From assembly GCA_026770585.1 (NCBI GenBank), contig MU646543.1:25711-37821 (forward strand): a DNA stretch of 12,111 nucleotides, given 5' to 3'. Source of the DNA: Baffinella frigidus (taxonomy: Eukaryota > Cryptophyceae > Cryptomonadales > Baffinellaceae). Under the pieces are notes generated by a model. The model was not told where the DNA came from. It searched no databases and saw only the letters and a program-made list of their open reading frames with translations. Each line of letters begins with the position of its first letter. Position 1 is the stretch's first letter. Below, one piece after another: positions 6,301 through 9,886 of the stretch. The position numbers and the translations under genes were made by a program.

Positions 6301-6701
6301 GAGTTCAAAAACTTTCACCTGAATCCTGAGGGAAATGGACTTTTGAAATGGAAAAGCCGAGACCGGATTTCCGGTTGTGGCTTTTGAAAACGAGCTTGGG
6401 TCGCTCGGTAGCGGAGAGGAACAAGCTCTAACGGAGCTTGCCTCGCAGGCATCTACGACATGGCGAAAAAGGGGGAGCTCCGCGGTTATGATAAACACGC
6501 AGCGGCAACGAAATTTACTACACAAACGCTTTTATAATTACTAGTATGATCCATGTGTGTAGTAAATTTCGTTGCCGGTGCGTGTTCATAAATACTCGCC
6601 GCGATTAAAACGGAGCCTGCCTCGCAGGCATTTACGACATGGCGAAAAAGGGGGAGCTCTGCGGCTGCAGAGTCCTCGCGATCCACACCGGCGGCCTCCA
6701 G
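306..6701 (+). CDS. D-cysteine desulfhydrase / ACC deaminase-like PLP enzyme, partial, five exons
   Basis: Model: exons at about 306-357, 2415-2643, 4124-4237, 5553-5611 and 6628-6701, giving about 175 residues. Known enzymes of this fold-type II PLP family split D-cysteine to pyruvate, H2S and ammonia, or open ACC to 2-oxobutyrate and ammonia. What the sequence shows: the family's C-terminal landmarks occur in the right order and spacing, namely ACGTGATIAG (glycine-rich phosphate-binding type loop), VLGFPALKGGDFL, YHFGGYGKTTPELIAF, LDPVYTGK and AIHTGG. Every junction joins in frame (phases 1, 2, 2, 1), which argues for a working gene rather than a relic. The PLP-lysine half is not in the window, so the gene starts to the left. 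The last exon after LQ is not identified. Thr in YTGK and Thr in HTGG favour D-cysteine desulfhydrase over true ACC deaminase, which has Glu and Leu there; this inference rests on family knowledge. Confidence 0.85.
610..781. mobile_element. Inverted-repeat element, 18-bp perfect arms
   Basis: CCACGCAAGAGTGTAGGG at 610-627 is the exact reverse complement of 764-781, about 136 bp apart. The interior has small palindromes (CGAAATTTCG at 676, TCGAATTCGA at 730). No ORF of note. The termini lack the TA seen in the other hairpins. Confidence 0.6.
782..822. repeat. Hairpin, 17-bp arms
   Basis: Arms 782-798 and 806-822 pair with two mismatches around a 7-nt spacer. The outer parts are TGGTCACGT/ACGTGACCA, and the inner part is CTGACC/GGTCAG. 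Confidence 0.7.
937..948 (+). pseudogene. Possible echo of the exon 1 3' end
   Basis: GGCACAGGTCAG repeats the 12 bases spanning the exon 1 end and donor (351-362). The flanks differ, so chance cannot be excluded. The donor here reads CAG|GTCAGT, stronger than at exon 1. Confidence 0.3.
1141..1457. mobile_element. Large nested inverted repeat
   Basis: The core arms 1181-1210 and 1393-1422 are a perfect 30-bp reverse complement, extended by imperfect GC-rich arms (1211-1237 with 1368-1392). The outer arms TGGTTGAAGC... (1141-1157) and 1441-1457 also pair with few mismatches. Between them GCTTCGACCCAAGATA occurs as a direct repeat (1167-1182 and 1423-1438), so part of the left side is inverted relative to a simple hairpin. 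This suggests a rearranged or nested element. Confidence 0.7.
1582..1662. mobile_element. TA-ended hairpin MITE (TACGGTAGG ends)
   Basis: TACGGTAGGAGCCCCC...CGACTTTTAAA pairs with 1626-1662 with small indels. The loop is T/G-rich. The ends are TA...TA. The inner sequence resembles the CCTACNGTAGG cores of the elements at 8.0-8.5 kb. Confidence 0.7.
1861..2446 (+). repeat. Direct duplication with telomere-like arrays and exon 2 head
   Basis: Unit 1 (1861-2220) and unit 2 (2221-2446) share the leading 120-odd bp almost exactly, then a telomere-like array, then CCTTGATCGGCAG and the first 31 bases of exon 2. They differ mainly in array length and type. Unit 2 has clean CCCTAAA repeats (about 2357-2402). 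Unit 1 has mostly CCATAAA/CCATACA variants (2011-2170). Each unit has a 27-bp palindrome built on TCGGATGAGG/CCTCATCCGA (1891-1917, 2251-2277). Confidence 0.85.
2189..2219 (+). pseudogene. Duplicate of first 31 bases of exon 2
   Basis: Preceded by the same GATCGGCAG acceptor. It reads GATIAGIAAS then runs into TTTGATGA, the start of the second duplication unit, instead of continuing the exon. It could act as a decoy acceptor. Confidence 0.75.
2415..2643 (+). CDS. Exon 2 (GATIAG ... ALKGGDFLKDD)
   Basis: Acceptor ..GATCGGCAG at 2406-2414. The frame reads GATIAGIAASVAAHPERAG, then a glycine/arginine-rich stretch of about 35 residues, then VLGFPALKGGDFLKDD and AAALLG. It is 229 nt and stop-free, although the reading frame has no early Met. 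The two outer blocks are family-typical. The Gly-rich middle is longer than usual and includes a G-run around 2498-2508, so it is either a lineage-specific loop insertion or a place where the run length matters. The chosen donor is GGAAT|GTTTGAG at 2644, because it leaves phase 2 and fits exon 3. The donor is not a strong consensus, and a GT at 2663 is an alternative with the wrong phase. Confidence 0.8.
2670..2918 (+). repeat. Three partial copies of an approximately 71-bp repeat
   Basis: Copies at 2670-2740, 2741-2790 and 2869-2918 share GGATCCGTCAACCCTGG and GAAATTGCTGTCTTAGCCTGCATG. Between copies 2 and 3 lies an AAGACAATT-type microsatellite (about 2789-2858). The CCGTTAACTTTGGGG part belongs to repeat R. 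Confidence 0.75.
3026..3194. mobile_element. TA-ended hairpin MITE, 56-bp arms
   Basis: Arms 3026-3081 and 3139-3194 pair with about three mismatches, with a 57-nt loop. The ends are TATCTCCGATATCG...CGATATCGGAGATA. Not coding. Confidence 0.8.
3216..3378 (+). pseudogene. Exon-3-like copy 1, diverged and frameshifted
   Basis: Preceded by GCGCAG. From 3236 it reads VEAAMRRLSLQTGYY, then GGYGMT, then a 20-codon insertion, then TTPELP and a stop. A C-run at 3221-3232 shifts the frame relative to the acceptor. Differences from exon 3 include many third-position changes, as expected if this sequence once was coding. Confidence 0.7.
3429..3459 (+). repeat. Fragment of the 4479-4651 hairpin element
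   Basis: GGAAAATTGGAGCCAT..GTCCAC..TTTG is shared with 4522-4551, so one arm of that element also exists here without its partner. Confidence 0.55.
3481..3510 (+). pseudogene. Exon-3-like fragment
   Basis: After CCGCGCAG, GTGTGCGCCC, a C-run and TCGGTGGAGG match the exon 3 start, then the sequence jumps to GACAAACTTGAACAAAAAC, the tail of the tandem unit. Confidence 0.55.
3550..3569. repeat. Small palindrome
   Basis: CACACCCAG and CTGGGTGTG, 9-bp arms with a 2-nt spacer, within a doubled TTCCCTCACA motif. Confidence 0.6.
3678..3842 (+). pseudogene. Exon-3-like copy 2
   Basis: In frame from the AG at 3677: CAPPESVEAAMRILSLQT, DSHSGGYGKT, then a 19-codon insertion before PSELPTQT and a stop. 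It loses the YHF of the conserved block and lacks LIAF. Confidence 0.7.
3901..4065 (+). pseudogene. Exon-3-like copy 3
   Basis: Same as the copy 223 bp upstream apart from single-base changes, for example TCATCC versus TCACCC in the insertion. The recent duplication is clear. Confidence 0.7.
4124..4237 (+). CDS. Exon 3 (DYHFGGYGKTTPELIAFMR)
   Basis: Acceptor GTGAGCAG| at 4123; a second AG after a pyrimidine tract lies at 4110. 114 nt. The first base completes the Met codon of exon 2, then come CAPPESVEAAMRILSLQT and DYHFGGYGKTTPELIAFM, ending CGC CG|GTATTC. The GGY-K-ELI-F block is the diagnostic stretch before the DPVYTGK motif. It ends in phase 2 (CG), completed by A of exon 4 to give Arg. 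This is the last and only intact copy in a tandem series of exon-3-like sequences. The earlier copies lose YHF, or carry an insertion and a stop. Confidence 0.82.
4284..4380 (+). repeat. Dispersed repeat R, copy in intron 3
   Basis: Second long copy of the repeat at 30-125, same orientation, with scattered substitutions and small indels. It starts AAGTTGACATGC, 46 bases after the exon 3 donor. Confidence 0.65.
4385..4406 (+). pseudogene. Echo of exon 3 3' end
   Basis: AGCTGATCGCCTTCATGCGACG matches the last 22 bases of exon 3 with two changes. The following CATACC replaces the GTATTCC donor, so the donor is lost. Confidence 0.65.
4479..4651. mobile_element. TA-ended hairpin MITE
   Basis: The outer arms TAGAGCGCTGTGCAGAG... 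through TTGGCCAC pair perfectly over about 29 bp (4479-4507 with 4623-4651). The inner arms pair imperfectly down to a loop near 4556-4572. Confidence 0.78.
5075..5134. repeat. Inverted repeat, 11-bp arms
   Basis: CTGGGGATGCA at 5075 and TGCATCCCCAG at 5124 are exact reverse complements, 38 bp apart. The inner GTGTA.../..TACAC also pairs weakly. Confidence 0.5.
5232..5312. repeat. Cluster of short palindromes
   Basis: TCGGGCTC/GAGCCCGA (5232-5250), ATCCGTAGG/CCTACGGAT (5265-5297) and CCTACCGTAGG (5300-5310). The last two resemble the termini and cores of the TACGGTAGG elements, perhaps a decayed copy. Confidence 0.5.
5553..5611 (+). CDS. Exon 4 (LDPVYTGKMLFG)
   Basis: Acceptor CGGTGTTCGCAG| at 5552, after a pyrimidine-containing tract (CTGTCTCTCGG). 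59 nt encoding FYERSNVKLDPVYTGKMLF plus one base, followed by GGTACC (GT at 5612). DPVYTGK is the signature in which the Tyr lies near the cofactor in this family. The Thr after Tyr is the desulfhydrase-type residue; Pseudomonas ACC deaminase has Glu at that place (295). The junction to exon 5 is phase 1 (G|GC). Degenerate copies of this exon's 3' edge follow at 5951 and 6211. Confidence 0.87.
5755..5922. mobile_element. Imperfect hairpin element
   Basis: CACTGCCAGGGCGGAGTTTTTGTA...GTCAACTCA (from 5769) pairs imperfectly with TGAATTGAC...TACAAAATCTCTGGCCTGGCAGTG. The left arm also occurs alone at 5619-5643. GTACCCACTCTGGGTAC (5825) is a further palindrome. Confidence 0.45.
5951..5976 (+). pseudogene. 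Degenerate echo of exon 4 3' end
   Basis: ACTCGGAAAGATATATTTTTTGGTAC aligns with the exon 4 end and its donor (ACGGGAAAGATGCTTTTCGGTAC). Confidence 0.5.
5998..6202. mobile_element. Stowaway/mariner-like MITE with TA flanks
   Basis: TA|TTGTCGAAATGGGCTCCGCGCGGA at 5998 mirrors TCCGCGCGAAGCCCATTTCGACAA|TA ending at 6202. The arms continue over GAGGTCAGGTCAG for about 45 bp. Total 205 bp with no ORF. The TA duplication plus long inverted ends fits Tc1/mariner-derived MITEs. Confidence 0.82.
6211..6232 (+). pseudogene. Echo of exon 4 3' end, donor lost
   Basis: AACTGGGAAAGATGTTTTTCGG matches the exon 4 TGKMLFG coding end. The next bases are CTCTCC instead of TACC, so there is no GT donor. It lies 8 bases right of the MITE. 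Confidence 0.6.
6449..6485 (+). pseudogene. Truncated exon 5 copy a
   Basis: The upstream context and acceptor (GCTTGCCTCGCAG) match those of the true exon 5 from about 6431. It reads GIYDMAKKGELR, then stops matching exactly where the 104-bp hairpin element begins. Confidence 0.8.
6487..6590. mobile_element. TA-ended hairpin MITE cutting exon 5 copy a
   Basis: GGCAACGAAATTTACTACACA (6504-6524) pairs perfectly with 6556-6576. Outward the arms continue as TATGA..AACACGC/GCGTGTTCATA. One arm-like fragment, CAACGAAATTTACTACACACA, also occurs near 5167-5187. Confidence 0.78.
6628..6701 (+). CDS. Exon 5 (GIYDMAKKGEL...RVLAIHTGGLQ)
   Basis: Acceptor GCCTGCCTCGCAG| at 6627 and donor CTCCAG|GTACTA at 6702. 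74 nt, reading GIYDMAKKGEL, CGC, then RVLAIHTGGLQ, ending in phase 0. HTGG is the last conserved block of the family, and the Gly that normally follows LQ would come from the next exon. It is the only complete one of four exon-5-like copies. A truncated copy lies at 6449-6485, a stop-bearing copy at 6815-6869 and a diverged one at 7281-7321. Confidence 0.85.
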
Positions 6702-6814
6702 GTACTAATTATCACCGAACAACCCTATATGTCAATTATACACCAGCCTCGCGGTACAAACTATAATACTTCCGGTACAAACTGTTGTTAGGGGCCGCCC
6801 CATCTAACCTACCC

Positions 6815-6869
6815 AAAGGGGGAGCTCCGCGGCTGAAAAGTCCTCGCGATCCTCACCGGAGGCCTGCAG
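6815..6869 (+). pseudogene. Exon 5 copy c with in-frame stop
   Basis: Reads KGELRG, TGA stop at 6834, then KVLAILTGGLQ and a GTATCT donor-like end. The His of HTGG is Leu here. No acceptor or first part. Confidence 0.75.
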
Positions 6870-6902
6870 GTATCTTCTCTTCTTCTTGATTCCTTGGTCG
6901 GG

Positions 6903-7041
6903 TAGCGAGGGGGCAAACGGATCTTTTTAATTCGGGTACGAATTCAATCGTCGTGTCCAACGTGTGGGCGCTGAAACTCCCAGGTGGAGTTCACAAGTTG
7001 GACACGACCAGAAATTACCCGATCTGTTTGCCCCCTCGCTA
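6903..7041. mobile_element. TA-ended hairpin MITE
   Basis: TAGCGAGGGGGCAAACGGAT (6903-6922) pairs with 7022-7041 with one mismatch. The inner arms TCGTGTCCAAC/GTTGGACACGA also pair (6951 and 6997). Confidence 0.75.
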
Positions 7042-7133
7042 TCCGAGCATGGGCTCTCAGCCTAGAGATGCGTGATTTAAAAGGCTGTGAGCCGTAAGAC
7101 GGTCCCGCCTCGACACTGTAGCTCGGCACTCGG

Positions 7134-7255
7134 CACAGGGGTGCCTCGCTCATAAGAAAACGCTCACCCCCTAAGACCACCACACGGTCCTAGGCATGGT
7201 CCTTCTGTAGGGTCCTAGGGGGGGTGGGGGTTCTTGTGAGCGAGGTACCCTTGTA
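7134..7255. mobile_element. Family A hairpin, copy 1 (diverged)
   Basis: CACAGGGGTGCCTCGCTCAT at the left; the right end is the reverse complement of TACAAGGGTACCTCGCTCAC. Same architecture as the three copies at 7982-8485 but with more changes and a CA left end, so probably older. Confidence 0.75.
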
Positions 7256-7280
7256 CCTCAAACGTTCATTCTCACAGAAA

Positions 7281-7321
7281 GCGGCTGCACAGTCCTCGCG
7301 ACCCACGCGGGTGGCCTCCAG
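7281..7321 (+). pseudogene. Exon 5 copy d
   Basis: GGCTGCACAGTCCTCGCG... reads GCTVLATHAGGLQ, followed by GTATTC. The Thr of HTGG is Ala-shifted. An AG at 7276-7277 would splice in phase from exon 4. If the donor is not used, the frame stays open for 40 more codons, to a TAG at 7439-7441, so a variant C-terminus cannot be excluded. Confidence 0.6.
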
Positions 7322-7847
7322 GTATTCTACAGCGGGTTTCAGATCTGGGCTGGTCGCCACGAAAACGGTTTAACGATGGGGAAAGATAACGATGGTGGTG
7401 CTAAAACGTCGACTTCTGGGATTGCTTCTTTTTTGACGTCTTAGACCCTACACCCTAAACCAGGGCATTCTGGCAATGGAGCGCCGCCTCGGGGAGAAAA
7501 TCTTCTAGAATGTTCCAGAATGTTCCAGCGTATTCTGGTACTGTGAAGGTGGTTCAATTCCTCTTTATGTCTGAGCGGTGGATGAATGTGCGAAGCGTCT
7601 TTCTGTCTGGCCGTGTCCGCTTTCTGCTTGGAGAAACAGAGGCGCGTCTCTTCTTGCATTTATTGAAACGATCGCAGCAATAGCGAGCTTTGCTTCGGAA
7701 CCTGCGTGTTCTGCTAGGAAATAGGTGTAAGGAAGGCTGGGGTGCTCCCGTGGCGTTCTTGTACGAAAAAGCTGCAAAAAAGGCAGGGATGTTTCGAGAG
7801 AAAAACGGTGGGGCAAGCTACGTGCCCCCCCGTCGTCCTCCTGTGCA
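7322..7847. other. Non-repetitive stretch without a recognised gene
   Basis: Contains the heat-shock-like site, a short telomere-like CCCTACACCCTAAACC (7446-7461) and a 38-codon ORF at 7567. An AG at 7785 followed by GGA could in principle start the missing last exon of the enzyme gene, since the frame then runs to a stop. It lacks a pyrimidine tract, and I do not call it. Confidence 0.4.
7503..7525 (+). promoter_or_regulatory. Heat-shock-element-like site, five alternating units
   Basis: TTC-GAA-TTC-GAA-TTC at 7503, 7508, 7513, 7518 and 7523, each exactly 5 bp apart, the arrangement bound by HSF trimers. A further in-register TTC is at 7533. It lies in non-genic DNA. The nearest downstream ATG opens a 38-codon ORF (7567-7683) with no recognised function. 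It could also be a tandem repeat of GAATGTTCCA without function. Confidence 0.45.
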
Positions 7848-7951
7848 TATCCCTTAAGTGACCAGTGGGCTCATACGCCCTACCGTAGTGCCCTAGGACC
7901 TGCCTAGGGCTTCCACGGGCGATTATTCGCCCGTTGGTCACTTAAGGGATA
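7848..7951. mobile_element. Family B hairpin, copy 1
   Basis: TATCCCTTAAGTGACCA at the left and its exact reverse complement at 7935-7951. The inner GGGC/GCCC and CCTAGG palindromes also pair. 104 bp, TA ends. Confidence 0.82.
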
Positions 7952-7981
7952 ATGCCTGCATGGGGAGCGTGGCCAGGGGCT

Positions 7982-8102
7982 TACAGGGCTACCTCGCCCA
8001 TAAGAAACCGCCCCCCCCCTAGGGCCACCGTAGGGCCATAGGCATGGTCCTACTGTAGGGTCCTAGGGGGGGTCGGTTTCTTATGAGCGAGGTACCCCTG
8101 TA
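7982..8102. mobile_element. Family A hairpin, copy 2
   Basis: TACAGGGCTACCTCGC..CATAAGAAACCG inverted repeat, with a C-rich/CCTAGGG centre. The ends are TA...TA, 121 bp. Confidence 0.82.
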
Positions 8103-8166
8103 GTTCAGGGTGGTGCTGCCGAGAACGTCCAGCTCTTGAGATTCTGGCTCGTATCCGGTGGTCCTG

Positions 8167-8276
8167 TACAGGGGTACCTCGCTCATAAGAAAACGCTTCC
8201 CCCTAGGGACCCCCCTAGGGCCCTACTGTAGGGCCCTAGGGGGGGGGCGTTTTCTTATGAGCGAGGTACCCCTGTA
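8167..8276. mobile_element. Family A hairpin, copy 3
   Basis: TACAGGGGTACCTCGC..CATAAGAAAACGC arms are near-perfect over about 30 bp, with the GGGCCCTACTGTAGGGCCC palindrome at the centre. 110 bp. Confidence 0.85.
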
Positions 8277-8364
8277 TGTTGGGAAGCGAGAATCGATGAA
8301 ACCCACAGGTTCTCAAGGACGGGGGGGGTGCGTCACACCCCGGGGGGTTGTGTGTGTGGGTATC

Positions 8365-8485
8365 TACAGGGGTACCTCGCTCATAAGAAACCGCCTCCCC
8401 CTAGGACCCTACAGTAGGACTATGCCTAGGGCCCTATGGGGGTCCTAGGGGGGGGGCGGTTTCTTATGAGCGAGGTACCCCTGTA
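8365..8485. mobile_element. Family A hairpin, copy 4
   Basis: Arms as in copy 3, with AAACCGCC after the CATAAG block. The centre has CCTAGGACCC/GGGGTCCTAGG. 121 bp, TA ends. Translating its arms gives YRGTSLIRN-type peptides that are element-derived, not a protein gene. Confidence 0.85.
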
Positions 8486-8676
8486 GGCTCTAAGGGCATC
8501 TAAGGACGCAAGGTTATGAGGACGTCGGCGTAGATTCACTTAAGCCTCCGTAAGTACATATTCACAGTGTGTCGACCAGGGGACTGGCAGGGTGTGGTTG
8601 GTTTCGGCCTGGCTCCGCCGTCACGTGGCGCCACACCTGAGTACGAGAGGTCCTGCCCCGAGCTGGCGCACGCTGC
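8486..8676. other. No gene recognised
   Basis: Unique-looking sequence between element families. The only longer frame is antisense and crosses family C. Confidence 0.4.
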
Positions 8677-8970
8677 TCCTTTAGGTCCTTTAGGTTCTTC
8701 GAGCTCCCAACATAGGCGGACACCGGAACTTGTTCTGTAGAAAGGCCATGCTTCCTTTCGGCAGTCCGATCCGTAGGGAGGGGGCCTGTGGTGGTCCTAG
8801 GAGGGGGGCGTTGTTGTGTACGTGGCGCGGCTGGCTGCTCGACGAGGGGGAGGACATCCACGATCGAAGCCCGAGCAATGGCAAAAATGCTTTCTCTGCA
8901 GATCCCTTCTACGGAACGGCGTGTCGTTGGCATATGTTGGGAGCATTTAAAACCTAAAGGACCTAAAGGA
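8677..8970. mobile_element. Family C composite element with 20-bp ends
   Basis: TCCTTTAGGTCCTTTAGGTT at 8677-8696 is the exact reverse complement of 8951-8970. The left arm continues CTTCGAGCTCCCAACATAGG, and the right side has a matching GCTCCCAACATA when read in reverse. It is about 294 bp. Confidence 0.65.
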
Positions 8971-8994
8971 TCGTTCAAGAGGAAATCGTCGGCG

Positions 8995-9093
8995 TATCCC
9001 GCAAGTGGCGAGTAGCATCCTACGATAGTGGCCTACGTAGGTGCCTGCGACCCTTAGTGGGTCATTAACGACCCTCACGCCACTTGAGGGATA
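8995..9093. mobile_element. Family B hairpin, copy 2
   Basis: TATCCCGCAAGTGGCG paired with CGCCACTTGAGGGATA (one mismatch), 99 bp. Related to the elements at 7848 and 9360 by the TATCCC-N-AAGTGRC end. Confidence 0.8.
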
Positions 9094-9197
9094 GACACCG
9101 GTCCCCTTCCGCCGTCGTCGGCTCAGCTTTCTTCGGGGAACGACCTCCTGCAAGTGCATCGGTGCTCCTGACTAGCCTCGTTAAATTCTGTGTGGAG

Positions 9198-9345
9198 TGT
9201 CAACTTAATCGTCAAAAGTTGACATGAACCGCGCACCTCCGTAGCCAGGCAGGGTGGGAGAGCGCTTAGGGGTTAGGGGTTGGGGTGTTCAGGGGTTACA
9301 GGTCAAGGTTTGGGGTCCCAGGTTCAGGGTTAGGGGTCCACGGGA
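9198..9345. repeat. Small hairpin and degenerate telomere-like stretch
   Basis: TGTCAACTT/AAGTTGACA (9198-9206, 9216-9224) forms a 9-bp-arm hairpin. From about 9265 to 9340, GGGGTTAGGGGTT, GGTTCAGGGTTAGGGG and similar strings form a decayed G-rich telomere-like tract. Confidence 0.55.
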
Positions 9346-9359
9346 GAGCGCGCAGCTGC

Positions 9360-9463
9360 TATCCCGTAAGTGGCCAGGAAGTCAACTTTGACCAGCAAGA
9401 GTTCCTAGCAGCTCCTAGGGCCCTACGGTAGGACGTATGAGCCTACTCGCCACTTGCGGGATA
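9360..9463. mobile_element. Family B hairpin, copy 3
   Basis: TATCCCGTAAGTGGC at the left, paired with the CGCCACTTGCGGGATA right end (one mismatch). The interior carries CCTAGGGCCCTACGGTAGG and one GTCAACTT octamer. Confidence 0.8.
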
Positions 9464-9522
9464 GGCCATCCCGCGCCCGCAGGACGTGTGAGCCTCGGTC
9501 GGACAGGTGACGAGCCTCGAGC

Positions 9523-9860
9523 CATCTGTTAGGTCCGTGAGGGTCTTCGAGCTCCCACCATAGGCGCACACAGCAACGTTTCCTGTTATCCTGCAGAATG
9601 GCCCTGCTTTCTGCCACGCGATCCCACGTGTGGGACGCAGAGACACGCTCTACATTCCCCATTTGCCCGAGTGTCAGTAAAAATCTCTCTCTCCCACGTA
9701 TGGGAGGCAGGGACGTGGGACGCGGAGACACGGTCTACATTCGCAGACGTCATCCGGCCCTGAGTCCTTTAGGTCCTTTAGGTTCTTCGAGCTCCCAACA
9801 TAGGCGGACACTGGAACTTATCTGCAGAAAAGCCATGCTTCCTTTCGGATCACATCAGGC
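9523..9860 (+). repeat. Family C left-arm copies and a short tandem repeat
   Basis: Copies of TCTTCGAGCTCCCANCATAGGCG...CTGCAGAA.GCC.TGCTT start near 9523 and 9764. The second is close to 8677-8765. Between them GGGACGC.GAGACACG.TCTACATTC is repeated (about 9629 and 9717), with CCCACGT.TGGGA palindromes. Confidence 0.65.
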
Positions 9861-9886
9861 CCCCCGGTCCTGGTGATGGCACGGGT

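Larger units (their letters stand above)
5612..6627 (+). other. Intron 4 (about 1.0 kb)
   Basis: Contains a duplicated CACTGCCAGGGCGGAG segment (5619 and 5769), an imperfect hairpin (5755-5922), two degenerate copies of the exon 4 end, a 205-bp TA-flanked MITE (5998-6202), a truncated exon 5 copy (6449-6485) and a 104-bp hairpin (6487-6590). The true acceptor follows at 6627. Confidence 0.7.

Noticed and set aside
6118-6525. 135-codon antisense frame
   Set aside because: Spans part of the MITE, an exon 4 echo and an exon 5 copy on the opposite strand, where sense-strand homology is clear.
7567-7683. 38-codon ORF downstream of the heat-shock-like site
   Set aside because: Too short, with no recognisable motif; kept only as context for the regulatory site.
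8158-8448. 96-codon + strand frame with YRGTSLIRN motifs
   Set aside because: Both motif copies fall exactly on the arms of family A hairpins, so the frame is element-derived.
8562-8978. 138-codon antisense frame
   Set aside because: It runs through both arms of the family C inverted repeat, and I recognise no domain.
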